This document shows positions 16,425 through 25,105 of a DNA stretch of 41,998 nucleotides, in pieces. The notes below the pieces were generated by a model. It saw only the letters and a list, made by a program, of their open reading frames with translations. It searched no databases and had not been told where the DNA came from. A program made the position numbers and the translations under genes. Each line of letters begins with the position of its first letter. Position 1 is the stretch's first letter. This DNA is from JBPCNH01 sp051001455 (GTDB taxonomy: Bacteria > Actinomycetota > CADDZG01 > WHSQ01). The stretch covers positions 1-41,998 of the forward strand of contig JBPCNH010000042.1 of NCBI GenBank assembly GCA_051001455.1, in the 5' to 3' direction.

Positions 16425-17725
16425 CGGTCACCCTCGTGATCGATTGGACCGCTGCGGGGTGCGACCACCAGCACGCGGGCGATCCGGTTTCGGTCCATCT
16501 CGACCACCTTGAACTCCCACTTTTCATAAGCTGCGTGGTCTCCCGGTTCCGGTAGCCGGTCGAAGAGGGAGAGCAAGAAGCCGGCGAGCGTTTCGAATTC
16601 CCCTTCTGGCATGTGAAAGCCGGTCTGCTCCGCCATCTCGTCCCGGTGGAGCATCCCCGTGACTACGTGTACGCCGCTGCCGGGTTCGGCCCTCGTCACC
16701 GCGTGTAGGTCGTGTTCGTCCTCGATCTCGCCGACGATCTCCTCGAGGATGTCCTCGATCGTCACGATGCCGGCCGTGCCCCCGTATTCGTCGACGACGA
16801 CCGCCATCTGCTTCCGCTCACGTCGCATGTCCCTCAGCAGGGATCTCAGATCTCTGCTCTCGGGGGCGATCAAGGCGTCACGGGAGATGGCTGTGATCGC
16901 GGTATCCGCACGTTCTTCCAGGGGGATCTTGAAGGAGTCCTTGACGTGCGCTATCCCGATGACGTCGTCAACCCCGTCGCCGACGACGGGGAAACGGGAG
17001 TAACCGGTCTCGGTGGAGACCTCTGCCATCGTCTCGAGGGTGTCGTCCCGGCTCAACGTGATCGTTGAAGTACGCGGTTTCATCGCATCTTCCGCCGTCT
17101 TCTCGATGAACGAGATGGAGCGCGTCATAAGGGAGAACTCCTCCTCGCGAAGAAGCCCGCCTTCCCTCGACGACTGGATCAGGACATCTATCTCTTCCAA
17201 GGAGTAGGTCGTCTCGAGCTCGTCCCGGGGTTCTATCCCCAGCCTTCTGACGGCCCAGTTGGCGGCCGCGTTCAAGAACATGATCAGAGGCTTGAAAACG
17301 AGATTGCTCCAGCGGATCGGAGCGACCAGCTTGAACGCCACGGCCTCGGGTCGAGCGATCGCGAGGTTCTTCGGGACGAGCTCCCCGAAGACCATTTGGC
17401 AGGCGCTCGCAACACCGAGGGCGATCGCCAGGGAGGCTCCCACGCTCGCGGTCTCGGGCAGCCCGATCGCTTCAAGGACGGGCCGGAATACCTGACCGAG
17501 GGTCGGCTCGAGCAGGAACCCTACGAGCAGGGAGGTGATCGTGATCCCCAACTGAGCTCCGGAGAGCTGGAACGAGAGACTCTTGAGCGCAGCCAAGGTT
17601 CGTCCTGCCCCCCGGTGCCCATCCTCCGCAAGCTGCTCGATCTTGCTGCGGTCGACGGCTACGAGAGCGAACTCGGCTGCGACGTACAACCCATTCAGGA
17701 AGATGAGCAGTGCAACACCCAGCAA
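16421..17725 (-). CDS. CNNM/CorC-type CBS-domain membrane protein
   Basis: 434-residue protein of the same family as its downstream neighbour. The CNNM domain starts LIFLNGLYVAAEFALVAVDRSKIEQL, which here follows a TTG codon at 17725. Next come GELVPKNLAIARPE, a CBS pair (AMKPRTSTITL, VVDEYGGTAGIVTIEDILEE) and a CorC/HlyC domain. I see no ATG or GTG at a family-like position, so TTG is the best start, though no clear ribosome binding site precedes it. It diverges from glyS across an 87-bp gap that must hold both promoters. Confidence 0.86.
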   Translation of the reverse strand: MLGVALLIFLNGLYVAAEFALVAVDRSKIEQLAEDGHRGAGRTLAALKSLSFQLSGAQLGITITSLLVGFLLEPTLGQVFRPVLEAIGLPETASVGASLAIALGVASACQMVFGELVPKNLAIARPEAVAFKLVAPIRWSNLVFKPLIMFLNAAANWAVRRLGIEPRDELETTYSLEEIDVLIQSSREGGLLREEEFSLMTRSISFIEKTAEDAMKPRTSTITLSRDDTLETMAEVSTETGYSRFPVVGDGVDDVIGIAHVKDSFKIPLEERADTAITAISRDALIAPESRDLRSLLRDMRRERKQMAVVVDEYGGTAGIVTIEDILEEIVGEIEDEHDLHAVTRAEPGSGVHVVTGMLHRDEMAEQTGFHMPEGEFETLAGFLLSLFDRLPEPGDHAAYEKWEFKVVEMDRNRIARVLVVAPRSGPIDHEGDR

Positions 17726-17799
17726 CCCGACTGCCGTATCTATATGTGCTCCCCCTGTACGAGACTCTTCCAGCCGGAGGGACGTGCCCTCGCGGCGAC

Positions 17800-17805
17800 T
17801 ATCAT
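17800..17805 (+). promoter_or_regulatory. Putative -10 box of glyS (leaderless promoter)
   Basis: TATCAT followed by six pyrimidines and then the ATG at 17812. This is the exact spacing expected if transcription starts at the A of the start codon; no ribosome binding site is present. It lies in the 87-bp divergent region. Confidence 0.5.
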
Positions 17806-17811
17806 CCCCCT

Positions 17812-19140
17812 ATGAGCGAAGTCTCGATGGAAACCATCGTCAATCTGTGCAAGCGTCGTGGGATCGTTTTCCAATCCAGCGAGATCTACGGTGGTTTGAG
17901 GTCCGCATGGGATTGGGGCCCTCTGGGCGTCGAGCTCAAGCGGAACGTGAAGGCCGAGTGGTGGCGGGCCTTGGTCCACCAGCGCGGAGATGTGGTCGGG
18001 CTGGAATCGTCGATCCTCATGTCTCCCAAGGTCTGGGAAGCCTCCGGCCACGTGGCGACCTTCACCGATCCCCTGGTCGAATGCACCAACTGTCATCATC
18101 GATTCAGAGCGGACCACATAGACCTCGCTAAGCCGTGCAAGGACTGTGGACAAGGCCCTGCCTGGACCGAACCTCGGCAGTTCAACCTCATGTTCAAGAC
18201 CCACATGGGCCCGGTGGAGGATTCTTCCAACGCCGCCTACCTGCGTCCCGAAACGGCGCAGGGGATGTTCGTGGACTTCGCTCTCGTGCAGCAGACGTCA
18301 CGAAAGCGGATCCCATTCGGGATCGCCCAGCAGGGGAAGTCGTTCCGGAACGAGATCACGCCGGGGAACTTCGTCTTCCGGACGCGTGAGTTCGAGCAGA
18401 TGGAGATGGAGTTCTTCGTGAAGCCTGGAACGGACGAGGAATGGCTCGATTACTGGCTGAGCGAACGGATGGCTTGGTACACCGGGCTTGGTATGAGGAC
18501 CGAGAAGGTCCGGCTGCGCGAGCATGAGGCCGACGAGCTGTCCCACTACGCGAAGCGCACCTACGACATCGAGTACGACTTCCCGGGCATGGGATGGTCC
18601 GAGCTCGAGGGGATCGCCAACCGCACCGACTTCGACCTGAAGGCGCATGCCGAGCATTCCGGCCAAGACCTGTCTTTCTTCGACCCCGAGACCGAGGAGC
18701 GCTACGTCCCCTACGTGATCGAGCCGGCCGTAGGAGTAGAGCGCTCCACCTTGGCTTTCCTGATGGACTCCTACCGGGAAGAGGAAGCTCCCACCGCCTC
18801 CGGCAAGATGGAGAAGAGGACGGTATTGAAGCTCGATAAGCGGCTCGCGCCGATCAAGGTTGCAGTGTTGCCTCTCTCCAAGCACGCCGATCTGATGCCC
18901 GTGGCAGAGGCTGTAGCCGTAGACGTGAGGTCGCGCTTCGTAAGCGACATCGACGTCACCCAGGGCATCGGGAAGCGCTACCGGCGCCAGGATGAGATCG
19001 GGACGCCGTACTGCGTCACGATCGATTTCGACACGCTCGAGGACAAGCAGGTGACGGTCAGGGACAGGGATTCCATGGAACAGGAGCGGATCCCCATCGA
19101 CGGGCTGCTCAACTACCTAGAGAAGAGGTTTGTGGGATGA
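17812..19140 (+). CDS. glyS: Glycyl-tRNA synthetase, single-chain alpha2 type
   Basis: Class II aminoacyl-tRNA synthetase charging tRNA-Gly. About 442 residues, matching the single-chain dimeric type rather than the split glyQS type. Signatures: KRRGIVFQSSEIYGG at the N-terminus, GPLGVELKRN, motif 2 region KSFRNEITPGNFVFRTREFEQMEME, then GWSELEGIANRTDFDL and the motif 3 block EPAVGVERSTLAFL. A C-terminal anticodon-binding domain (LAPIKVAVLPLSKHADL onward) completes it. The frame is open further upstream, but the family N-terminus and the -10 box favour 17812. The stop overlaps the next start (ATGA). Confidence 0.95.
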   Translation: MSEVSMETIVNLCKRRGIVFQSSEIYGGLRSAWDWGPLGVELKRNVKAEWWRALVHQRGDVVGLESSILMSPKVWEASGHVATFTDPLVECTNCHHRFRADHIDLAKPCKDCGQGPAWTEPRQFNLMFKTHMGPVEDSSNAAYLRPETAQGMFVDFALVQQTSRKRIPFGIAQQGKSFRNEITPGNFVFRTREFEQMEMEFFVKPGTDEEWLDYWLSERMAWYTGLGMRTEKVRLREHEADELSHYAKRTYDIEYDFPGMGWSELEGIANRTDFDLKAHAEHSGQDLSFFDPETEERYVPYVIEPAVGVERSTLAFLMDSYREEEAPTASGKMEKRTVLKLDKRLAPIKVAVLPLSKHADLMPVAEAVAVDVRSRFVSDIDVTQGIGKRYRRQDEIGTPYCVTIDFDTLEDKQVTVRDRDSMEQERIPIDGLLNYLEKRFVG

Positions 19141-19403
19141 GCAAGTTGACGGGTCAAGTGACCGCTCATGGAGCGCCGGCGACCGGCGCGGTGGTGGAAC
19201 TCCATAATGCCACCGACGATGTCGTCGACCAGGTACAGGTCGACAACGACGGGCGCTACACCTTCCACCTGACCGGCGGCACCTGGAAACTGAAGGTGTG
19301 GGATTCCCGCGGTCATCGTGGCTCTGCCTCGGTCGAGCTGGGCGACGAGGACGCCACCTGTGACGTCGCGCTCGACCAACACGACCACCAACACGATCAC
19401 TGA
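19137..19403 (+). CDS. Small carboxypeptidase-regulatory-like (Ig-fold) protein with His-rich tail
   Basis: 88 residues. The body, from LTGQVTAHGAPATGAVVELHN through DGRYTFHLTGGTWKLKV, looks like a carboxypeptidase-regulatory/transthyretin-like beta sandwich. The tail ends QHDHQHDH, giving histidines at 82, 84, 86 and 88, with alternating acidic residues that could bind divalent metal. No signal peptide is present, so it should be cytosolic, unusual for this fold. It overlaps the glyS stop by 4 bp and precedes ppdK by 25 bp. The function is unknown; any metal role is inference. Confidence 0.7.
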   Translation: MSKLTGQVTAHGAPATGAVVELHNATDDVVDQVQVDNDGRYTFHLTGGTWKLKVWDSRGHRGSASVELGDEDATCDVALDQHDHQHDH

Positions 19404-19428
19404 TTAGAGACGGAGGCGGATCATCCGA

Positions 19429-22191
19429 ATGAAGTGGGTCTACGACTTCAGCGAAGGTGACGCTTCGCAGAAGAACCTCCTCGGCGGCAAAGGGGCCAAC
19501 CTCGCCGAGATGACCAACATCGGTCTCCCGGTGCCCCCCGGCTTCACGATCACGACGGAGGCCTGCAATGCCTACCGGGAGGAAGGGCACCGGTTTCCTG
19601 AAGGACTCCTCGATCAGGTCGCCGAACATCGCAAGCATCTCGAGGAGGTCATGGGTCGTCAGATCGGAGATCCCAAAGATCCGTTGCTCGTCTCCGTTCG
19701 CTCCGGCGCGCCGTTCTCGATGCCGGGCATGATGGACACCGTCCTGAACGTGGGTCTGAACGATGACAGTGTGAACGGCCTGATAGAGCAAACGAGTTCC
19801 GAGCGTTTCGCCTGGGATTCTTACCGTCGTCTCGTTCAGATGTTCGGCAAGACCGTCATGGGGGTCGATGGGGACCTCTTTGAAGAAGCGCTCGAAGCGG
19901 CCAAGGAGAAGAAGGGCGTCAAGAATGACGTCGAGCTCGATATAGGTGATCTCAAGAAACTGGTCCGGACCTTCAGGTCGATCGTCAAAAGAGAAGCTTC
20001 GAAAGAATTCCCGCAGGATCCAACGGAGCAGCTTCACGATGCCGTTGAAGCAGTGTTTCGCTCCTGGGACAACAAGCGGGCGCAGGACTACCGGCGTCGT
20101 AACAAGATCTCCGATTCCCTCGGTACGGCCGTGAACATCCAGACGATGGTTTTCGGCAACAGGGGAGAGCAGTCGGGAACAGGTGTCGCTTTCACCCGCG
20201 ATCCCTCCAGCGGTGAGAACAAGCCGTACGGTGATTACCTCGAGAACGCTCAAGGCGAGGACGTCGTCGCCGGTATCCGGAACACTCTCAAGCTCGAGGA
20301 GATGGGGCGCGTCCAGCCCGACGCGTGGGTCGAGCTGAAGCGTCATATGAAGAAGCTCGAGAACCATTTCCACGACATGTGCGATATCGAATTCACCGTC
20401 GAGAACATGCGGCTCTGGCTTCTGCAGACGAGGGTGGGGAAACGTACGTCTGCCGCCGAGTGGGTGATCGCTTACGACATGGTTGAAGAGGGCCTCGTCG
20501 ATGAAGAAACCGCCGTCAGGGACCGACTCACCGCCATCAAGCTCGACGAGCTCTTCAAGCCGGTGATCAACGCGCAGCAGAAGCGATCGGAAGAGCCGGT
20601 AGCGCGCGGCCTGAACGCGTCGCCCGGTGCGGCGGTCGGCCGGGTCGTGTTCCACGCCGACGATGCCGCCCTTTGGGCTGAGGACGGCGAGGACGTGATC
20701 CTCGTCCGGCGCGAGACTAACCCCGACGACTATCACGGGATGGTCGCTTCCAAAGGCATCCTGACTTCTGCGGGCGGGACGAACTCACACGCGGCGGTGG
20801 TGGCCCGGGGCGAGGGGATCTCGGCGGTGTGTGGTGCGGACTCTCTCCGGATCGATGCCCGGGCTAAGCAGGTGACGGTCGGTAAGCTCGTATTGCGAGA
20901 GGGCGACTGGATCACCATCGACGGGACGGATGGGACCGTTTACGCCGGCGAGCTGGATACCGAGCCGTCGGTTCTGGATGCCGCCATGCTTGCCGCTAAG
21001 AAGAGGGACACCGGCAAGCGGCTCACCCGCGCCGAGCAGGACGCTTTGTCTTCCAAGCTGTGGTTGGCGTTCGAACGGTTCATGGCTTATGCCGACGAGA
21101 AGAGGCGCCTCCGGGTGCGCGCCAACGCGGACTCGCCGGATCAGTCGGCAAATGCCATCGTGCGGGGCGCCGAGGGCATCGGCCTGTGCCGTACCGAGCA
21201 CATGTTCATGGGTGAAGAGCGCGTCGCCGCGGTGCGCCGCATGATCTTCGCGGACACGACCGAGGGCGAGCAGGCGGCATTCAAAGAGCTCCTTCCTCTC
21301 CAGCGTCGTGACTTCGAGGGCATCTTCAAGGCCATGGATGGGCTGCCGGTCACAGTGCGGCTGCTCGATCCTCCACTTCACGAGTTCTTGCCGAACCACG
21401 TCGAGCTGGCGGTCGCCGTAGCCGAGGCCGAGGCATCCGGTAAGCGCAAGGTGAAGGTCAAAGGCGACTCCTTCACTTTGAAGGAAGGCCGTACCCTGCT
21501 ATCGCAGGTCGAAGCGCTCAAGGAAGACAATCCGATGCTTGGGCTTCGCGGAGTGCGATTGGGGATCGTAAAGCCCGGTCTCTACGCGATGCAGGTCCGA
21601 GCGATCGTCGAAGCGGCGGTGCGGCTGAAGAAGAAAGGTTTCGACCCGCGCCCCGAGATCATGATCCCGCTGGTTGCAACCGGCGAGGAGTTCCGCAGGA
21701 TGCGAGATGAGCTCGAGCCGGTGGCTCTGGCCATCGTCGAGAAGGCGGACGTCGACCTCGAGATAGCTTTCGGAACGATGATCGAGCTGCCGCGTGCTGC
21801 GCTTCGGTCGCACGAGATCGGCGAGCTCGCGGACTTCTTCTCCTTCGGTACCAACGATCTGACGCAGACGACCTACGGATTCTCGCGTGATGATATCGGC
21901 AAGTTCCTGGCGATGTACGAGGAACTGAAGTTGGTTGGCTGGAACCCTTTCGTTACGATCGACGATGCGGGTGTCGGCCGGTTGATGGAGATCTCTGTCG
22001 AGGAAGGGCGAGCAGCGAACCCACACCTTCACCTCGGGATCTGCGGCGAGCACGGAGGGGATCCCGACTCGGTTCTGTTCTGCGAGACGCTCGGTCTCGA
22101 CTACGTGTCCTGTTCGCCGTTCAGGGTCCCCACCGCTCGCCTCGCGGCGGCGCAAGCCGTTCTAGGCGCCGCGACGACCTCCAGTAAGTGA
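19429..22191 (+). CDS. ppdK: Pyruvate, phosphate dikinase
   Basis: Interconverts pyruvate, ATP and Pi with phosphoenolpyruvate, AMP and PPi. The domains run N-terminal ATP-grasp (GGKGANLAEM, VRSGAPFSMPGMMDTVLN), the swivelling phosphohistidine domain, then the PEP/pyruvate TIM barrel (GICGEHGGDP). The phosphocarrier is His454 in GGTNSHAAVVARG. The barrel acid/base is Cys895 in DYVSCSPFRVP. The usual GGMTSH context is changed: position 452, normally the regulatory Thr, is Asn. At 920 aa it is some 40-50 residues longer than typical, with a charged insert around KRKVKVKGD. A GGAGG ribosome binding site precedes the ATG. Confidence 0.96.
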   Translation: MKWVYDFSEGDASQKNLLGGKGANLAEMTNIGLPVPPGFTITTEACNAYREEGHRFPEGLLDQVAEHRKHLEEVMGRQIGDPKDPLLVSVRSGAPFSMPGMMDTVLNVGLNDDSVNGLIEQTSSERFAWDSYRRLVQMFGKTVMGVDGDLFEEALEAAKEKKGVKNDVELDIGDLKKLVRTFRSIVKREASKEFPQDPTEQLHDAVEAVFRSWDNKRAQDYRRRNKISDSLGTAVNIQTMVFGNRGEQSGTGVAFTRDPSSGENKPYGDYLENAQGEDVVAGIRNTLKLEEMGRVQPDAWVELKRHMKKLENHFHDMCDIEFTVENMRLWLLQTRVGKRTSAAEWVIAYDMVEEGLVDEETAVRDRLTAIKLDELFKPVINAQQKRSEEPVARGLNASPGAAVGRVVFHADDAALWAEDGEDVILVRRETNPDDYHGMVASKGILTSAGGTNSHAAVVARGEGISAVCGADSLRIDARAKQVTVGKLVLREGDWITIDGTDGTVYAGELDTEPSVLDAAMLAAKKRDTGKRLTRAEQDALSSKLWLAFERFMAYADEKRRLRVRANADSPDQSANAIVRGAEGIGLCRTEHMFMGEERVAAVRRMIFADTTEGEQAAFKELLPLQRRDFEGIFKAMDGLPVTVRLLDPPLHEFLPNHVELAVAVAEAEASGKRKVKVKGDSFTLKEGRTLLSQVEALKEDNPMLGLRGVRLGIVKPGLYAMQVRAIVEAAVRLKKKGFDPRPEIMIPLVATGEEFRRMRDELEPVALAIVEKADVDLEIAFGTMIELPRAALRSHEIGELADFFSFGTNDLTQTTYGFSRDDIGKFLAMYEELKLVGWNPFVTIDDAGVGRLMEISVEEGRAANPHLHLGICGEHGGDPDSVLFCETLGLDYVSCSPFRVPTARLAAAQAVLGAATTSSK

Positions 22192-22193
22192 CT

Positions 22194-22207
22194 CCACCTC
22201 ATGGTGG
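22194..22207 (+). terminator. Small stem-loop after ppdK
   Basis: CCACC-TCAT-GGTGG, a five-pair stem directly after the ppdK stop. There is no following U-tract, so it may be a weak terminator or a 3'-end stabiliser. It separates ppdK from the putative dgt promoter at 22227. Confidence 0.3.
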
Positions 22208-22226
22208 GCTCGTCATAGGCGGACAG

Positions 22227-22232
22227 TAGCGT
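22227..22232 (+). promoter_or_regulatory. Putative -10 box of dgt (leaderless promoter)
   Basis: TAGCGT, then CGGCGGC, then the ATG at 22240: a seven-base spacing without a ribosome binding site. Confidence 0.4.
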
Positions 22233-22239
22233 CGGCGGC

Positions 22240-23229
22240 ATGACCCTTTACCGGGAACGAACCGAAGACATCGAGCGCGAGACGCTTTCGCCGCGGGCCA
22301 CGTTGTCTGAGGCATCCAAAGGGCGGGACCGGGTCGAGCCCGAGGACGAGATGCGAACCTCGTTCCAGCGGGATCGGGATCGGATCGTCCACTCGAAAGC
22401 TTTCCGGCGGCTGGGCCATAAGACCCAGGTCTTCCTGGCGCCCGAGGGTGACCACTACCGGGTCCGGCTGACCCACACGCTCGAGGTGACGCAGGTGGCC
22501 CGCACGATCGCCCGGGCCCTGCGCTTGAACGAGGACCTGGTGGAGGCGATCTGCCTCGGTCACGACCTCGGCCACACTCCGTTCGGGCATCTGGGTGAGG
22601 CGGTGGTGGCGGCCTTCCAGCCGGGTTTCAAGCACAACCTCCAGTCCGTGCGGATCGTCGAGGTGATCGAAGATCTGAACCTCACTTGGGAGGTGCGAGA
22701 CGGGATCGCGAACCACACGTGGTCCATGCCCACCATGCCGGCCACCTTGGAAGGACAGATCGCCCGGTATGCGGATCGGATCGCCTATCTCAACCACGAC
22801 ATAGACGATGCGATCCGGGCAGGCATCCTCCAGGAGGAGGATCTGCCCGAGATCACCAGGGCAGTCTTGGGGCAGAACCATTCCACCCGGATCCATCGGA
22901 TGGTGGGGGATCTCGTAGAGGCATCCGACGATAGGGGCTCGATCCAGATGAGTGCCGAGGTCTTCGAGGCGATGGCGACCACCCGGACCTTTCTCTTCGA
23001 CCGGGTCTACGTGGGTCGGGTCGGCGAGGTCACCCGCAGCTCTGTTGAAAGGGTGCTGACGACGCTTCTCGAGCATTTCTCCGATGATCCGTCGCCGGTG
23101 CCCGGCGGAACGGACGATCCTTGCGTGGCGGCTGTCGATTACGTGGCTGGCATGACGGACCGGTTCGCTCTTCGCGCTTTCGAGAGGCTCGTAGAAGCGC
23201 CTCTCCCCCCTTTCGACGCTCTAGGATGA
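22240..23229 (+). CDS. dgt: dGTP triphosphohydrolase-like protein (HD domain)
   Basis: Metal-dependent dNTP triphosphohydrolase that releases triphosphate and helps set dNTP pools. At 329 residues it is the shorter, bacterial dGTPase-like form. HD-domain ligands are in VRLTHTLEVTQVAR and CLGHDLGHTPFGHLGE, and the later AYLNHDIDDAI is also conserved. RDRVEPEDEMRTSFQRDRDRI and HSKAFRRLGHKTQVF are family signatures. It sits between ppdK and dnaG, so a replication-linked role fits the neighbourhood. Substrate specificity among dNTPs cannot be read from sequence. Confidence 0.94.
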   Translation: MTLYRERTEDIERETLSPRATLSEASKGRDRVEPEDEMRTSFQRDRDRIVHSKAFRRLGHKTQVFLAPEGDHYRVRLTHTLEVTQVARTIARALRLNEDLVEAICLGHDLGHTPFGHLGEAVVAAFQPGFKHNLQSVRIVEVIEDLNLTWEVRDGIANHTWSMPTMPATLEGQIARYADRIAYLNHDIDDAIRAGILQEEDLPEITRAVLGQNHSTRIHRMVGDLVEASDDRGSIQMSAEVFEAMATTRTFLFDRVYVGRVGEVTRSSVERVLTTLLEHFSDDPSPVPGGTDDPCVAAVDYVAGMTDRFALRAFERLVEAPLPPFDALG

Positions 23230-23291
23230 GGGGAGCCACTTCCCCGGCAGGTCGATAACAGCGCGTCCAGTGGAGGAGTAGCAGCAGGCAA

Positions 23292-25103
23292 GTGGCGAAG
23301 ATCAACGAAGACGACATCGATGCACTACGAGACAAAGCCGACATCGTCGATGTCATCTCCTCGTACTCCCAGCTGAAGCGTTCCGGCGGTCACACATGGA
23401 AGGGGCTCTGTCCTTTCCACTCGGAGAAGACCCCCTCTTTCACGGTCGACGCAGCTAAAGGCCTGTATCACTGTTTCGGTTGTGGCGAAGGCGGCACGAT
23501 CTATACCTTCGTGCAGAAATTAGAGAATCTTCCGTTCCCCGACGCCGTCGAGTGGCTGGCGCGAAGAGAAGGGTTCCAGCTCCGCTACGAAGAGATGAAG
23601 CCCGGCGAGAAGAAAGCGCACTCCATAAAGATGCGCATCGTCGAGGCCAATCAAGCCGCTTGTGACTTTTTCCATAAGGCTCTGATGGAGCACCCAGACT
23701 CTGTCCCTGCCCGTCAGTATCTGTCGAGCCGGGGTTTCGGCCGCGAGGTGGCAGAGCGATGGAAGCTCGGATACGCGCCCGGGCGGGACAGCCTCACGAA
23801 ACATCTGCTCGGCAAGGCTTTCACCACCGACGTTCTTATCCAGGCAGACCTGACCCGTAAGAGCGACCGAGACGGCAGTCTTTACGATTCTTTCCGCCAG
23901 CGGATCATCTTCCCTACCTGGAACCTGCAAGGTGACGTGGTCGCATTCGGCGCTCGCAAGATGCCCAATGACACGTCCGACGGGCCGAAATACCTGAACA
24001 CCTCCGAGACACCGGTGTTCTCCAAATCGCGTGTGATGTATGGACTTGACCGGGCGAAGTCGGCCATCGCCAGAGAGTCGGCTCTAGTGGCCGAGGGTTA
24101 TACCGACGTCATCGCGCTGCATGAGGCGGGCGTTAACACCGCCGTTGCCACCAACGGTGTCGCTCTAGGCGAGAGTCATTTCGAGTTGCTCAAGAAGTTC
24201 TCGTCGCGAGTCGTTTTGATGTTCGATGCCGACGATGCCGGCAAAGGTGCGACGGAGCGAGGTTTCGGGATCCATCACCGGATCGGACTCGAGGTTATGG
24301 TCGCCCCGCTTCCGCCGGGCCGGGACCCGGCCGACGTTGTCAAAGAAGACGGGCCAGAGGGCATCCAGAAGATCATCGAAGGCGCTCAGCCGCTGATGCT
24401 CTTCAAGCTCGAGCAAACGATAGGAAGGATGCGTCTCGATACTCCGGAAGCTCGATCGTCCGCCGTGGCCGCCGCGGTCCAGGTGCTAGTCTTGGACCCT
24501 GATCCGGTGGCCAGACATGAGTATGCGTTCAAGGCCGCCGAGATGATCGGCGTGGACCAAGAAGTGATTCACAGGGCGCTTAGTGAACAGCGACCGGGCG
24601 CTTCTCAGACCGCCGGGGGAACCACTCGGGAGCGCGATCGCCGGCTTCCGGGACACGTCAAGGTTGAACGAGAGGCTCTGCATCTATTGCTAACTCGCCC
24701 TGTCGAGTCGGCCGAGTGGTCGTCGGGATTGGTCTCAGAGAGTGACTTCACGTCCGCAGCGAGGCGTGAGCTGTATACCGCTGCGGTGGGGCGCAACAGC
24801 GACGTACCACTGAGTGATCTCGAGCAGCGTCTTTCGCCCGACGCATTGGCTTTGCTCACCGAGCTGACCGTCGGGGAGGAGGACGTCTCGGAGATGAACG
24901 CCGAAGATCTTCGAGGTCGGGCACGTGAGATCTTCACACGCATACGGGTTTTCTCCCTTGAGCGTGACATCAAGTCGAGAGGCAATACCCTTGCCGATGT
25001 GAATCCGCTAGACGCTCCAGAGGAGCACGACCGGTTGTTCACCGAGCTGGTGCGGCTGCAGGCCGAACGGCGGGATCTGCTTAAGCAGGTCCTGGGGGAA
25101 TAA
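23292..25103 (+). CDS. dnaG: DNA primase DnaG
   Basis: Synthesises RNA primers at the replication fork. The N-terminal CHC2 zinc ribbon shows CPFHSEKTPSF and YHCFGCGEGG. The catalytic core has a TOPRIM domain with EGYTDVIALHEAG and MFDADDAGKGATERG, including the acidic metal ligands. The C-terminal helicase-interaction domain follows a short charged linker. Length 603 is normal. The GTG start at 23292 follows a GGAGGAG Shine-Dalgarno sequence at about 23272-23279. rpoD begins 2 bp after the stop, preserving the classical dnaG-rpoD macromolecular-synthesis order. Confidence 0.96.
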   Translation: MAKINEDDIDALRDKADIVDVISSYSQLKRSGGHTWKGLCPFHSEKTPSFTVDAAKGLYHCFGCGEGGTIYTFVQKLENLPFPDAVEWLARREGFQLRYEEMKPGEKKAHSIKMRIVEANQAACDFFHKALMEHPDSVPARQYLSSRGFGREVAERWKLGYAPGRDSLTKHLLGKAFTTDVLIQADLTRKSDRDGSLYDSFRQRIIFPTWNLQGDVVAFGARKMPNDTSDGPKYLNTSETPVFSKSRVMYGLDRAKSAIARESALVAEGYTDVIALHEAGVNTAVATNGVALGESHFELLKKFSSRVVLMFDADDAGKGATERGFGIHHRIGLEVMVAPLPPGRDPADVVKEDGPEGIQKIIEGAQPLMLFKLEQTIGRMRLDTPEARSSAVAAAVQVLVLDPDPVARHEYAFKAAEMIGVDQEVIHRALSEQRPGASQTAGGTTRERDRRLPGHVKVEREALHLLLTRPVESAEWSSGLVSESDFTSAARRELYTAAVGRNSDVPLSDLEQRLSPDALALLTELTVGEEDVSEMNAEDLRGRAREIFTRIRVFSLERDIKSRGNTLADVNPLDAPEEHDRLFTELVRLQAERRDLLKQVLGE

Positions 25104-25105
25104 CG

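Noticed and set aside
19117..20736. 539-codon minus-strand open frame opposite ppdK
   Set aside because: It mirrors the codon bias of ppdK on the other strand, has no ribosome binding site or recognisable domain, and covers an unmistakable gene.
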